From Megamerina dolium (Eukaryota; Arthropoda; Insecta; Diptera; Megamerinidae): a stretch of DNA of 64,000 nucleotides. This document shows, one piece after another, positions 34,401 to 47,300 of the stretch. The DNA is taken from positions 73,891,128 through 73,955,127 of the forward strand of contig OY978525.1 of assembly GCA_963854835.1 (NCBI GenBank), in the 5' to 3' direction. Each line of letters starts with the position of its first letter. Position 1 is the stretch's first letter. The translations under genes were made by a program, and so were the position numbers. Under the pieces are notes generated by a model. The model saw nothing but the letters and a program-made list of their open reading frames with translations, searched no databases and was not told the origin of the DNA.

Positions 34401-35709
34401 AAATTTATTGAGAATATGGCTGGTATGGCACTGCCAATCAACAAACTACTCAGAAAATACGCAATATTTGAATGAATAGAAAAATGTCAGAAATCTTTTC
34501 AAACTTTAAAGCAACAATTAGCTATCCGCAAATTACATTAGATTAGATACCTAGATTTTTCTAAACTTTTTTTGTTACCAATAGATGCCAGCAGCTTGGC
34601 TGTATCGCAAGGTGAAATTGGAAAAGATAGACGAATAGCCTTTGCAAGCAGGGCTCTCAATGATACTGAGGAAGGTCTTCCACCATTAAACAGGAATTCC
34701 TGGTTATTGTATGAGCTGTGAAGAATTAATGAGCTTATTTACTCTGTAGACCATTCAAAATCTACACTGACCACAGCCACTACGAGGAATTGTAAACCTA
34801 AATGACTAGACATCACGTTTGGCACGTTTGTCACGTTTCCAACATAAGCTATCTGAATTTGATTTTAAAATAATTTATAAACCAGGCAAAAGAAATGATG
34901 ATGCGCTCAGCAAAGTTCCACAGCCGAATAACGAATTAATAATGGTGGTGATTCGTTCTATGAAGAGGAGAAATGTCAAAGAAACTGAAATTCGAGAAGA
35001 ACTTGAGGAATGTTCTGTTGGTGAGTGAGAATAATATAAAAACTAAGAAAATAAGAATACGGAATTACTCACTAATGAAAAGGACATAATGACGTATCTT
35101 CCACGGTTCACAATTAGGAAGACATTAGGGTGCACTGAAAGCTTATTTCAGGATTAGAAGGCAATATAGATGTCAAAATAGGTTATGATAAAAGTTGTAA
35201 AAAATGCCAAATTAACAATAGTTCAAGGTTTACCAATATGTCAATGATATTGACCGACACACCTTCAAGACCATTCGAAAAGGTTTATATGGACATGGTT
35301 GCAATTCTCTCAGAAAAAACATCGGGAAATAAGTACATTCTTACTATCAAAGAGGATTTATCAAAACTGTTCATTGGTGTAGCCATTCCAGATGCAGAAT
35401 CTAGCACGGTAGCAAAAGTTTTCTACAATGAGGTCATTACACTCTACAAAATACTAATAATTTTAGTCACAGATAATGCTACAAATTTTACAATAAAAAT
35501 GTTCTCAGATACATGCAAGAAGCTAGATGTCAAAAAATTATATATAACTCGATGTCACCCACAAGCAAACGGTTCTCTAGAAAAAAGTCACAGACCCTAA
35601 ACAGAATATCTAGGATCTTCGTTAAGGAAAATTGCTCAAATTGGGACCAATGGTTAGATCCAGCAATGCAGAAGCATGGCCTCAAACACTTGTGTTATGT
35701 AGAGGGTTT
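34401..35709 (+). pseudogene. Gypsy pol remnant, unit 2
   Basis: Same blocks and breaks as unit 1 (RNase H, then integrase at 35238-35600 with the first Asp kept as VYMDMV). The only differences noted are a few substitutions, such as ECSVGE for ECSDGE at the end of the RNase H piece and IPDAESS for ISDAESS. The right copy of the target duplication is mutated (AATTTTTACCGA). Confidence 0.8.
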
Positions 35710-37189
35710 TTATTCTAAACCTCATTTAAATTCGAAGCAAGCTGATTGCCTCACGCATCCCTTTCTGCTATACGCACATGAAACCAGCCGATTGGCCGCT
35801 CATACTCGTATACGAACTATATGCACGAAACGAAAGCAAAAACAACAACAAATATGCAGGCGTAGATGAGTGTTTGTACCAACGCGAGTGAAATTGGCGA
35901 AAGACAAACAATTTGATGTGTTGGCTGCTGAACAAGCGCAAAATGACAAAATCTTCAAAAATTCAATCGCGTGATTGCTGTGTTGCCGATCTCGCGCATT
36001 TATCAATGAAAAATGAACAATTCTGCTTCTCATGTGTACATATATATATTTTACGTAGTACAATATGTATAAAACGAAAAATGAGAGCAACAGAAAGAAA
36101 CAAATGATACGAGTTGATTTGTTTGCTGTAGTTAAATATGTGATGATCTCTATATTGCAATTTACCTGATAGCTAAACATTTAGATAAGAATTAATTATT
36201 GTAAACAAATTAAATTTTAATAAAACAATCGTGTTCCATGATAATTTCATTAATTCTCATTACCTACTAATTTCTGTTAAAAAAAGAAACTATAGAATTA
36301 CATATTATTACATTCTTGTATAAACATAATTTGGAATTATCCTATATAATTTGAATATCAATTGAATATTTTTCGTCGGATTCATCCATACATAGGACTC
36401 AGATTGATTGTGTGAAGCTGCGGTTGGTTTACGTATGAAAATGAACATTCTCAACTGTTTCCAGTGTATCTAAAACCATTTTTGGTTTTGAAGAAAAGGG
36501 GCCATTGTTTCACGCCAGATATGCTGTTAAAACGCTGTCTTTTAACAGTGGGATATCTCTATACTTCTAAAGTCCCTGCTTTTATGCATAGCATTACAGT
36601 TGTAGCTAACAAAGCGAACACAGCAAACACACAAACCGAAATTTTAATATGTAATTAACATCAAACAATTATTATACCTACGGTGACCATATTTCCGAAG
36701 TGTAAAGGACAAACTTTTTTTTTATCAAATTCAACTTAATACAAAAAAATTACACATTTCACGGTACACACGAGGGATATTATTTAAATTTCGGGATCTG
36801 GCAACACTAATGTCAATAGCTAAAATCTGGCAACACCATAATAAAGTTTGACATTTTTCAGCAGAAGCGTGCACACAACGTTTTGATGTATAAGTGCTAC
36901 TTGTTTCGTTTAGAGGGAGTTAAAAAAGTCAATTTGGCCAAAAATGGAAATTTCAAGAGAAGGTTTTCATTGGATAATTTTTCACAACTTTCGACTGAAC
37001 TCAGTTCTTTATATTTGAACTTTTGCATAAGCATAAAGCTTAAAGCGAAATACAGAAAAGTACCAATTACTACGAAAAGAGATAATTTACCTAAGCCATA
37101 AATGTACTGAGGAAGGCGCATTACCAGATCCTGCTAAGTGGAATGTGTTAAGAATATACCTGTTTTTAGGTTTAGTAAATTATTACCGA

Positions 37190-38292
37190 TTATTGGGTGC
37201 CGTAGCTCAGTGGTTAGTGTGTTCGCCTTCTGATCTGTATGTCGTGGTTCAATCCCCGGCTGATGCATAACAAATTTAATATCGATAAGATTTTTCTTTC
37301 GAATGGTATCCACCTGTCGGCAAGCAATTGGCAATTCTTCCGACAGTAACAACTTGCCATGAAAAAGCTTCTAAAAGAACTCTGTGACAAAGCTCAGAAA
37401 AAGTGATGTCACAAGTGTTCTGCCGTTCGGAACCGGTTAAAATAAGTAGGTCCCTTCTAATACTGTCCAAATTTAAGTCGCACAACAGTAATGGAAGAGA
37501 AGCTCGGCCAATGAGCCCTTTGGGGCTTTAAGTGCCACATATTTATTTATTTATTTTATTGGGTGCCGTAGCTCAGTGGTTAATGTGTTCGACTTCTGAT
37601 CTCTAGGTCGTGGTTCAATCCTCGGATGATGCATAACAAATTTAATATCGATAAGGTTTTTCTTTCGTATGGTACCCACCTGTCGGCAAGCAATTGGCAA
37701 TTCTTCCGACAGTAACAACTTGCCATGAAAAAGCTTCTTAAAGAACTCTGTGACAAAGCTCAGAAAAAGTGATGTCACAAGTGTTCTGCCGTTCGGAACC
37801 GGTTAAAATAAGTAGGTCCCTTCTAATACTGTCCAAATTTAAGACGCACAACAGTAATGGAAGAGAAGCTCGGGCAATGAGCCCCTTGGGGCTTTAAGTG
37901 CCACATATTTATTTATTTATTTTATTGGGCGTCGTAGCTCAGTGGTTAGTGTGTTCGCCTTCTGATCTGTAGGTCGTGGTTCAATCCTCGGCTGATGAAT
38001 AACAAATTTAATATCGATAAGGTTTTTCTTTCGAATGGTACCCGCCTGTCGGCAAGCAATTGGCAATTCTTCCGAAATTAACAACTTGCCATTAAAAAGC
38101 TTCTAAAAGAACTCTGTGACAAAGCTCAGAAAAAGTGATGTCACAAGTGTTCTGCCGTTCGGAACCGGTTAAAATAAGTAGGTCCCTTCTAATACTGTCC
38201 AAATTTAAGACGCACAACAGTAATGGAAGAGAAGCTCGGCCAATGAGCCCTTTGGGGCTTTAAGTGCCACATATTTATTTATTTTTTTTTTT
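37190..38292 (+). repeat. SINE tandem array in unit 3 (3 heads)
   Basis: Heads start at 37195, 37561 and 37927. The second carries the TTAATGTGTTCGACTTCTG variant also seen at 31989 and 33453. All three are the long type. Right target duplication at 38293-38305. Confidence 0.9.
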
Positions 38293-38305
38293 AAATTATT
38301 ACCGA

Positions 38306-39620
38306 AAATTTATTGAGAATATGGCTGGTATGGCACTGCCAATCAACAAACTACTCAGAAAATACGCAATATTTGAATGAATAGAAAAATGTCAGAAATC
38401 TTTTCAAACTTTAAAGCAACAATTAGCTATCCGCAAATTACATTAGATTAGATACCTAGATTTTTCTAAACTTTTTTTGTTACCAATAGATGCCAGCAGC
38501 TTGGCTGTATCGCAAGGTGAAATTGGAAAAGATAGACGAATAGCCTTTGCAAGCAGGGCTCTCAATGATACTGAGGAAGGTCTTCCACCATTAAACAGGA
38601 ATTCCTGGTTATTGTATGAGCTGTGAAGAATTAATGAGCTTATTTACTCTGTAGACCATTCAAAATCTACACTGACCACAGCCACTACGAGGAATTGTAA
38701 ACCTAAATGACTAGACATCACGTTTGGCACGTTTGTCACGTTTCCAACATAAGCTATCTGAATTTGATTTTAAAATAATTTATAAACCAGGCAAAAGAAA
38801 TGATGATGCGCTCAGCAAAGTTCCACAGCCGAATAACGAATTAATAATGGTGGTGATTCGTTCTATGAAGAGGAGAAATGTCAAAGAAACTGAAATTCGA
38901 GAAGAACTTGAGGAATGTTCTGATGGTGAGTGAGAATAATATAAAAACTAAGAAAATAAGAATACGGAATTACTCACTAATGAAAAGGACATAATGACGG
39001 ATCTTCCACGGTTCACAATTAGGAAGACATAAGGGTGCACTGAAAACTTATTTCAGGATTAGAAGGCAATATAGATGTCAAAATAGGTTATGATAAAAGT
39101 TGTAAAAAATGCCAAATTAACAAAAGTTCAAGGTTTACCAATATGTCAATGATATTGACCGACACACCTTCAAGACCATTCGAAAAGGTTTATATGGACA
39201 TGGTTGCAATTCTCTCAGAAACCACATCGGGAAATAAGTACATTCTTACTATCAAAGAGGATTTATCAAAACTGTTCATTGGTGTAGCCATTCCAGATGC
39301 AGAATCTAGCACGGTAGCAAAAGTTTTCTACAATGAGGTCATTACACTCTACAAAATACTCATAATTTTAGTCACAGATAATGCTACAAATTTTACAATA
39401 AAAATGTTCTCAGATACATGCAAGAAGGTAGATGTCAAAAAATTATATATAGCTTAATGTCACCCACAAGCAAACGGTTCTCTAGAAAAAAGTCACAGAC
39501 CCTAAACAGAATATCTAGGATCTTCGTTAAGGAAAATTGCTCAAATTGGGACCAATGGTTAGATCCAGCAATGCAGAAGCATGGCCTCAAACACTTGTGT
39601 TATGTAGAGGGTTTTTATTC
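38306..39620 (+). pseudogene. Gypsy pol remnant, unit 3
   Basis: The RNase H end is at 38724-38933 and the integrase at 39143-39457. The integrase keeps VYMDMV and LVTDNATNF but acquires a TAA at 39455-39457, before the HPQANG block, in place of the Arg/Gln codon of other units. It shares SETTSG with units 4-9 (units 1-2 have SEKTSG), so it is intermediate between the groups. Confidence 0.8.
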
Positions 39621-41089
39621 TAAACCTCATTTAAATTCGAAGCAGGCTGATTGCCTCACGCATCCCTTTCTGCTATACGCACATGAAACCAGCCGATTGG
39701 CCGCTCATACTCGTATACGAACTATATGCACGAAACGAAAGCAAAAACAACAACAAATATGCAGGCGTAGATGAGTGTTTGTACCAACGCGAGTGAAATT
39801 GGCGAAAAACAAACAATTTGATGTGTTGGCTGCTGAACAAGCGCAAAATGACAAAATCTTAAAAAATTCAATCGCGTGATTACTGTGTTGCCGATCTCGC
39901 GCATTTATCAATGAAAAATGAACAATTCTGCTTCTCATGTGTACATACATATATATTTTACGTAGTGCAATATGTATAAAACGAAAAATGAGAGCAACAG
40001 AAAGAAACAGATGATACGAGTTGATTTGTTTGCTGTAGTTAAATATGTGATGATCTCTTATTGCAATGTACCTGATAGCTAAACATTTAGTTAAGAATTA
40101 CTTATTGTAAACAAATTAAATTTTAATAAAACAATCGTGTTCCATGATAATTTCATTAATTCTTATTACCTATTAATTTCTGTTAAAAAAAGAAACTATA
40201 GAATTACATATTATTACATTCTTGTATAAACATAATTTGGAATTATCCTATATAATTTCAATATCAATTGAATCTTTTTCGTCGGATTCATCCATACATA
40301 GGACTCAGATTGATTGTGTGAAGCTGCGGTTGGTTTACGTATGAAAATGCACATTCTCAACTGTTTCCAGTGTATCTAAAACCATTTTTGGTTTTGAAGA
40401 AAAGGGGCCATTGTTTCACGCCAGATATACTCTTAAGACGCTGTCTTTTAACAGAGGGATATCTCTATACTTCTAAAGTCCCTGCTTTTATGCATAGAAT
40501 TATAGGTGTAGAGCTAACAAAGCGAACACAGCAAACCGAAATTTTAATATGTAATTAACATCAAACAATTATTATACCTACGGTGACCATATTTCCGAAG
40601 TGTAAAGAACAAACTTTTTTTTTATCAAATTCAACTTAATACAAAAAAATTACACATTTCACGGTACACACGAGGGATATTATTTATATTTCGGGATCTG
40701 GCAACACTAATGTCAATAGCTAAAATCTGGCAACACCATAATAAAGTTTGACATTTTTCAGCAGAAGCGTGCTCACAACGTTTTGATGTATAAGTGCTAC
40801 TTGTTTCGTTTAGGGGGAGTTAAAAAAGTCAATTTGGCCAAAAATGGAAATTTCAAGAGAAGGTTTTCATTGGATAATTTTTCACAACTTTCGACTGAAC
40901 TCAGTTCTTTATATTTGAACTTTTGCATAAGCATAAAGCTTAAAGCGAAATACAGAAAAGTACCAATTACTACGAAAAGAGATAATTTACCTAAGCCATA
41001 AATGTACTGAGGAAGGCGCATTACCAGATCCTGCTAAGTGGAATGTGTTAAGAATATACCTGTTTTTAGGTTTAGTAAATTATTACCGA

Positions 41090-41458
41090 TTACTGGGTGC
41101 CGTAGCTCAGTGGTTAGTGTGTTCGCCTTCTGATCTGTAGGTCGTGGTTCAATCCCCGGCTGATGCATAACAAATTTAATATCGATAAGATTTTTCTTTC
41201 GAATGGTATCCACCTGTCGGCAAGCAATTGGCAATTCTTCCGACAGTAACAACTTGCCATGAAAAAGCTTCTAAAAGAACTCTGTGACAAAGCTCAGAAA
41301 AAGTGATGTCACAAGTGTTCTGCCGTTCGGAACCGGTTAAAATAAGTAGGTCCCTTCTAATACTGTCCAAATTTAAGACGCACAACAGTAATGGAAGAGA
41401 AGCTCGGGCAATGAGCCCTTTGGGGCTTTAAGTGCCACATATTTTTTTTTTTTTTTTT
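41090..41458 (+). repeat. Single SINE in unit 4
   Basis: The head is at 41095 with A and B boxes, followed by the full 366-bp body ending GCCACATA and a long T run. It is flanked by the 13-bp target duplication (41077-41089; right copy AAATTATTACTGA at 41459-41471 with one change). It shows the ancestral single-insertion state, or a collapse back to it. Confidence 0.9.
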
Positions 41459-41471
41459 AAATTATTACTGA

Positions 41472-42780
41472 AAATTTATTGAAAATATGGCTGGTATGGC
41501 ACTGCCAATCAACAAACTACTCAGAAAATACGCAATATTTGAATGGATAGAAAAATGTCAGAAATCTTTTCAATCTTTAAAGCAACAATTAGCTATCCTC
41601 AAATTACATTAGATTAGATAACTAGATTTTTCTAAACTTTTTTTGTTACCAATAGATGCCAGCAGCTTGGCTGTATCGCAAGGTGAAATTGGAAAAGATA
41701 GACGAATAGCCTTTGCAAGCAGGGCGCTCAATGATACTGAGGAAGGTCTTCCACCATTAAACAGGAATTCCTGGTTATTGTATGAGCTGTGAAGAATTAA
41801 CGAGCTTATTTACTCTGTAGATCATTCAAAATCTACACTGACCACAGCCACTACGAGGAATTGTAAACCTAAATGACTAGACATCACGTTTGTCACGTTT
41901 CCAACATAAGCTATATGAATTTGATTTTAAAATAATTTATAAACCAGGCAAAAGAAATGATGATGCGCTCAGCAAAGTTCCACACCCGAACAACGAATTA
42001 ATAATGGTGGTGATTCGTTCTATGACGAGGAGAAATGTCAACGAAACTGAAATTCGAGAAGAACTTGAGGAATGTTCTGATGGTGAGTGAGAATAAGATA
42101 TAAACTAAGAAAATAAGAATATGGAATTACTCACTAATGAAAAGGACATAATGACGGATCTTCCACGGTTCACAATTAGGAAGACATAAGGGTACACTGA
42201 AAACTTATTTCAGGATTAGAAGGCAATATAGATGTCAAAATAGGTTATGATAAAAGTTGTAAAAAATGCCAAATTAACAAAAGTTCAAGGTTTACCAATA
42301 TGTCAATGATATTGACCGACACACCTTCAATACCATTCGAAAAGGTATATATGAACATAGCTGCAATTCTCTCAGAAACCACATCGGGAAATAAATACAT
42401 TCTTACTATCAAAGAAGATTTATCAAAATTGTTTATTGGTGTAGCCAGCCCAGATGCAGAATCTAGCACGGTAGCAAAAGTTTTCTACAATGAGGTCATT
42501 ACACTCTACAAAATACTAATAATTTTAGTCACAGATAATGCTACAAATTTTACAATAAAAATGTTCTCAGATACATGCAAGAAGCTAGATGTCAAAAAAT
42601 TATATATAGCTCAATGTCACCCACAAGCAAACGGTTCTCTAGAAAAAAGTCACAGACCCTAAACAGAATATCTCAGGATCTTCGTTAAGGAAAATGGCTC
42701 AAATTGGGACCAAAGGTTAGATCCAGCAATGCAGAAGCATGGCCTCAAACACTTGTGTTATGTAGAGGGTTTTTATTCTA
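41472..42780 (+). pseudogene. Gypsy pol remnant, unit 4
   Basis: The Trp codon in the FEWIEKCQKSF block is intact here (TGA in units 1-3). The integrase (42300-42662) reads VYMNIAAIL: the first catalytic Asp is now Asn. After the shared TAA the family reading TEYL continues without the one-base loss seen in units 1-3. Confidence 0.8.
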
Positions 42781-44337
42781 AACCTCATTTAAATTCAAAG
42801 CAGGCTGATTGCCTCACGCATCTCTTTCTGCTATACGCAGCCGATTGGCCGTTCATACTCGTATATGAACTATATGCACGAAACGAAAGGAAAAAAAACA
42901 ACAAATATGCAGGCGTAGATGAGTGTTTGTACCAACGCGAGTGAAATTGGCGAAAGACAAACAATTTGATGTGTTGGCTGCTGAACAAGCGCAAAATGAC
43001 AAAATCTTCAAAAATTCAATCGCGTGATTGCTGTGTTGCCGATCTCGCGCATTTATCAATGAAAAATGAACAATTCTGCTTCTCATGTGTACATATATAT
43101 ATTTTACGTAGTACAATATGTGTAAAACGAAAAATGAGAGCAACAGAAAGAAACAAATGATACGAGTTGATTTGTTTGCTGTAGTTAAATATGTGATGAT
43201 CTCTATATTGCAATTTACCTGATAGCTAAACATTTAGATAAGAATTAATTATTGTAAACAAATTAAATTTTAATAAAACAATCGTGTTCCATGATAATTT
43301 CATTAATTCTCATTACCTACTAATTTCTGTTAAAAAAAGAAACTATTGAATTAAATATTATTACATTCTTGTATAAACATAATTTGGAATTATCCTATAT
43401 AATTTCAATATCAATTGAATATTTTTCGTCGGTTTCATCCATACATAGGACTCAGATTGATTGTGTGAAGCTGCGGTTGGTTTACGTATGAAAATGAACA
43501 TTCTCAACTGTTTCCAGTGTATCTAAAACCATGTTTGGTTTTGAAGAAAAGGGGGCCATTGTTTCACGCCAGATATGCTGTTAAAACGCTGTCTTTTAAC
43601 AGTGGGATATCTCTATACTTCTAAAGTCCCTGCTTTTATGCATAGAATTATAGGTGTAGAGCTAACAAAGCGAACACAGCAAACACACAAACCGAAATTT
43701 TAATATGTAATTAACATCAAACAATTATTATACCTACGGTGATCATATTTCCGAAGTGTAAAGAACAAACTTTTTTTTTATCAAATTCAACTTAATACAA
43801 AAAAATTACACATTTCACGGTACACACGAGGGATATTATTTATATTTCGGGATCTGGCAACACTAATGTCAATAGCTAAAATCTGGCAACACCATAATAA
43901 AGTTTGACATTTTTCAGCAGAAGCGTGCTCACAACGTTTTGATGTATAAGTGCTACTTGCTTCGTTTAGAGGGAGTTAAAAAAGTCAATTTGGCCAAAAA
44001 TGGAAATTTCAAGAGAAGGTTTTCATTGGATAATTTTTCACAACTTTCGACTGAACTCAGTTCTTTATATTTGAACTTTTGCATAAGCATAAAGCTTAAA
44101 GCGAAATACAGAAAAGTACCAATTACTACGAAAAGAGATAATTTACCTAAGCCATAAATGTACTGAGGAAGGCGCATTACCAGATCCTGCTAAGTGGAAT
44201 GTGTTAAGAATATACCTGTTTTTAGGTTTAGTAAATTATTACCGATTATTGGGTGCCGTAGCTCAGTGGTTAGTGTGTTCGCCTTCTGATCTGTAGGTCG
44301 TGGTTCAATCCCCGGCTGATGCATAACAAATTTAATA

Positions 44338-47300
44338 CTTACTTACTTACTTATGTGGCCATAACAACCGAATATCGATTTAGGCCGAAAATAACATGCT
44401 TCGCCAGCCATCTCTGTTCTTCGCTAGCTGGCGCCAGTTAGAAATTCCAAGCGCCGTCAGGTTCTCTAGTACTTGGTCCTTCCACCGGAGGTTTCGTCTT
44501 CCTCTTTTGCGTCGTCCTCCAGCGGGTTCCGAATATAACACCTTCTTAGCTGGAGCGTGTTCTTCCATTCGCTCGACATGACCTAGCCAGCGCAGCCGCT
44601 GGATTTTGATGCGCTTTACTATGTCAATACCGGCATACACCTCGTACAGCTCATGGTTGTACCTTATTCGGTACTCGCCACCAACGCAAATAGGTCCAAA
44701 GATCCTGCGTAGGACTTTTCTCTCGAAAACTCCAAGCATTCGCTCATCGGAGGTGGAAATTGTCCAGGCTTCAGCGCCATATGTTATGACAGGCATGATG
44801 AGAGACTTGTAGAGTGTAGTTTTCGTTCTTCGAGAGAGGGCTCGACTTTTCAATTGCTTATTCAGCCCAAAGTAACACCTGTTAGCAAGAGTTATCCTAC
44901 GCATGATCTCTAAGCTGACGTCATTACTGCTGTTAATGCTGGTTCCAAGATAGACAAAGTCCCTTACTACTTCAAAAGCGTAGTTGTCAACAGTGACGTG
45001 CTGTCCAAGACGCCGGGACTCTTTGTTTGTTGACACTAGATACTTCGTCTTGCCCTCGTTCACCGTGAGACCCATCCGACGCGACTCTCTTTCCAACTCT
45101 GAGAATGTTGCACTGACTGCTCGCGTGTTCATGCCGATTATGTCAATATCGTCGGCATACGCTAACAGCATGACACTTTTGTTGAAGATAGTGCCATTAT
45201 GTCGTAGATCAGCAGCTCGTATTATTTTCTCCATAATAAGATTGAAGAAGTCGCACGATAACGAATCACCTTGTCTGAAACCCCGTTCGGTATTAAACGG
45301 TGCGGAGAGGTCCTTCCCAATTTTCACTGCACAACGGGAGTTATGCAGTGTCATTCTACAAAGTCGAATGAGCTTTGCAGGAATACCGAACTCAGACATT
45401 GTTGCGTAGAGGTAATCCCTTACCGGACTGTCGAAAGCGGCTTTATAATCAACAAATAGGTGGTGTGTGTCGATCTGTTTTTCTTGGGTCTTCTCCAGGA
45501 TTTGGTGCAGTGTGAAAATCTGGTCGATGGTGGATTTACCAGGTCTGAAGCCACACTGATAAGGTCCAATCAGGTTGCTGAGCATAGGCTTCAATCTTTC
45601 ACAGAGTACGCTCGATAGAACCTTGTACGCGATGCTCAGGAGACTTATTCCACGGTAGTTGGCGCAAATTGTAGGGTCTCCTTTTTTATGTACAGGACAG
45701 AGAACACTGAGCCTCCAATCATCAGGCATGCTTTCATCCGACCATATTCTGCTTATGAGCTGGTGCATGCGGGTGAGCAGCTCATCGCCTCCGGTCTTAA
45801 ACAACTCGGCAGGCAGGCCATCAGCACCTGCAGCTTTGTTGTTCTTCAGCCTTAAAATGGCCGTTTCAACCTCGTCATAGTCGGGTGGTGGAACATCAAC
45901 ACCATCATCTGTAATTGGGGTTATCGGGCATTCTCCTCCACTGGCGGAATTGTTCGTAGCATCGCCATTCAGTAACGTGGAGAAGTGTTCCCTCCATAGG
46001 CTCAGTACACTCTGGACATCCGTAACCAGATTCCCATTTCCATCACGACAAGAAGAGGCTCCGGGATTTAAACCTCCACTCAGGCGCTTGATCTTTTCAA
46101 AGAATTTTCGAGTCTCATTCTTGTCGGTACACATCTCTATCTCCTCACACTCGCGTCTTTCTAACTCCCTCTTCTTGCGCCTGAAAAGACGTCTCTCTGC
46201 ACTCCTTTTCTCTCTATACCGCTCCTTAACAGCTCGCGTTACGCCTGCACGCAGGGTTTTTCTGTAGGCGGCGTCTTTCTCTGCGGTAGCGTCGCGACAC
46301 TCCTGATCATACCACTCATTCCTCAGAGGCCGGTAGTAACCGATTACCTCCTCGGCAGCAGTAGTCATGGAGTGGGATATATGTGTCCACCGTGCGCATG
46401 TATCATCAAGTGGGGGAGTGTTCTGCATAAGCAGATCCGATAGTCGAGTGGAAAATGCATCTGCTGTCTCTGGTGATTGCAGCTTACTGACGTCGAGCTT
46501 TCTCTGTGTGGGACTTCTCTTGTTATTTGCGACACGTAAGCGTGTGCGCACCTTAGCTGCAACAAGGTAGTGATCCGAGTCGATGTTGGCACCACGGATC
46601 GATTTCACGTCCATCACACTGGAAGCATGCCTTCCGTCAATCAACACATGATCAAGTTGGTTTCTTGTACGATGATCTGGAGACAGCCATGTCGCTTTGT
46701 GGATGTCGAGATGCTGGAATCTGGTACCACCAATTACCATGTTTCGTGCTGCGGCGAAGTCAATCAGCCTCATTCCGTTATCGGAGGTGTTTTGGTGGAG
46801 GCTGAATTTTCCGACAGTTGGACCAAAGGTACCTTCCTTGCCCACCCTGGCATTAAAGTCGCCAAGCACGATTTTGATATCGTGGCGGGGGCAGCGGTCA
46901 TAAGCTTCTTCGAGGCGCTGAAAGAAGCTCTCCTTGGTCACATTGTCCTTCTCATCCGTCGGAGCGTGGGCACATATAAGGCTGATGTTGAAAAATTTTG
47001 CCTTGATGCGGATTGTGGCCAGCCGTTCGTTCACAGGCGTGAACTGCGAGACAAGATGTCGTAGTCTCTTGCTGACCAAAAATCCACATCCTAATTCGTG
47101 CCTTTCAGCATGGCAACTGTAGTAGATGTCACAGGACGCTCTTTTGGAGCAGCCCTGTCCTGTCCATCGCATTTCCTGGAGAGCGGTGATGTCAGCTCTG
47201 TATTTTTCGAGGACATCAACCAGCTGGATAGAGGCACCCTCCCTATAAAGGGATCGGACATTCCAGGTGCATATCCGTAAATCGTGGTCCTTTTTTCGTT

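Larger units (their letters stand above)
30349..36267 (+). repeat. Macrosatellite unit 2 (5.9 kb)
   Basis: This is the longest uninterrupted unit, because its SINE array has nine heads. The pol part and tail look almost identical to unit 1 by eye, including the same breaks. Confidence 0.9.
36268..40173 (+). repeat. Macrosatellite unit 3 (3.9 kb)
   Basis: Three full-length SINE copies. The tail shows private changes (CATACATATATA, ATCTCTTATTGC, CATTTAGTTAAG). It groups with units 1 and 2 by keeping ACATGAAACCAGCC in the tail. Confidence 0.9.
40174..43320 (+). repeat. Macrosatellite unit 4 (3.1 kb, one SINE)
   Basis: This is the shortest unit, with a single SINE copy, and so shows the basic plan most simply. 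First of the group (units 4-8) lacking ACATGAAACC in the tail and TGGCACGT in the RNase H piece. Confidence 0.9.
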
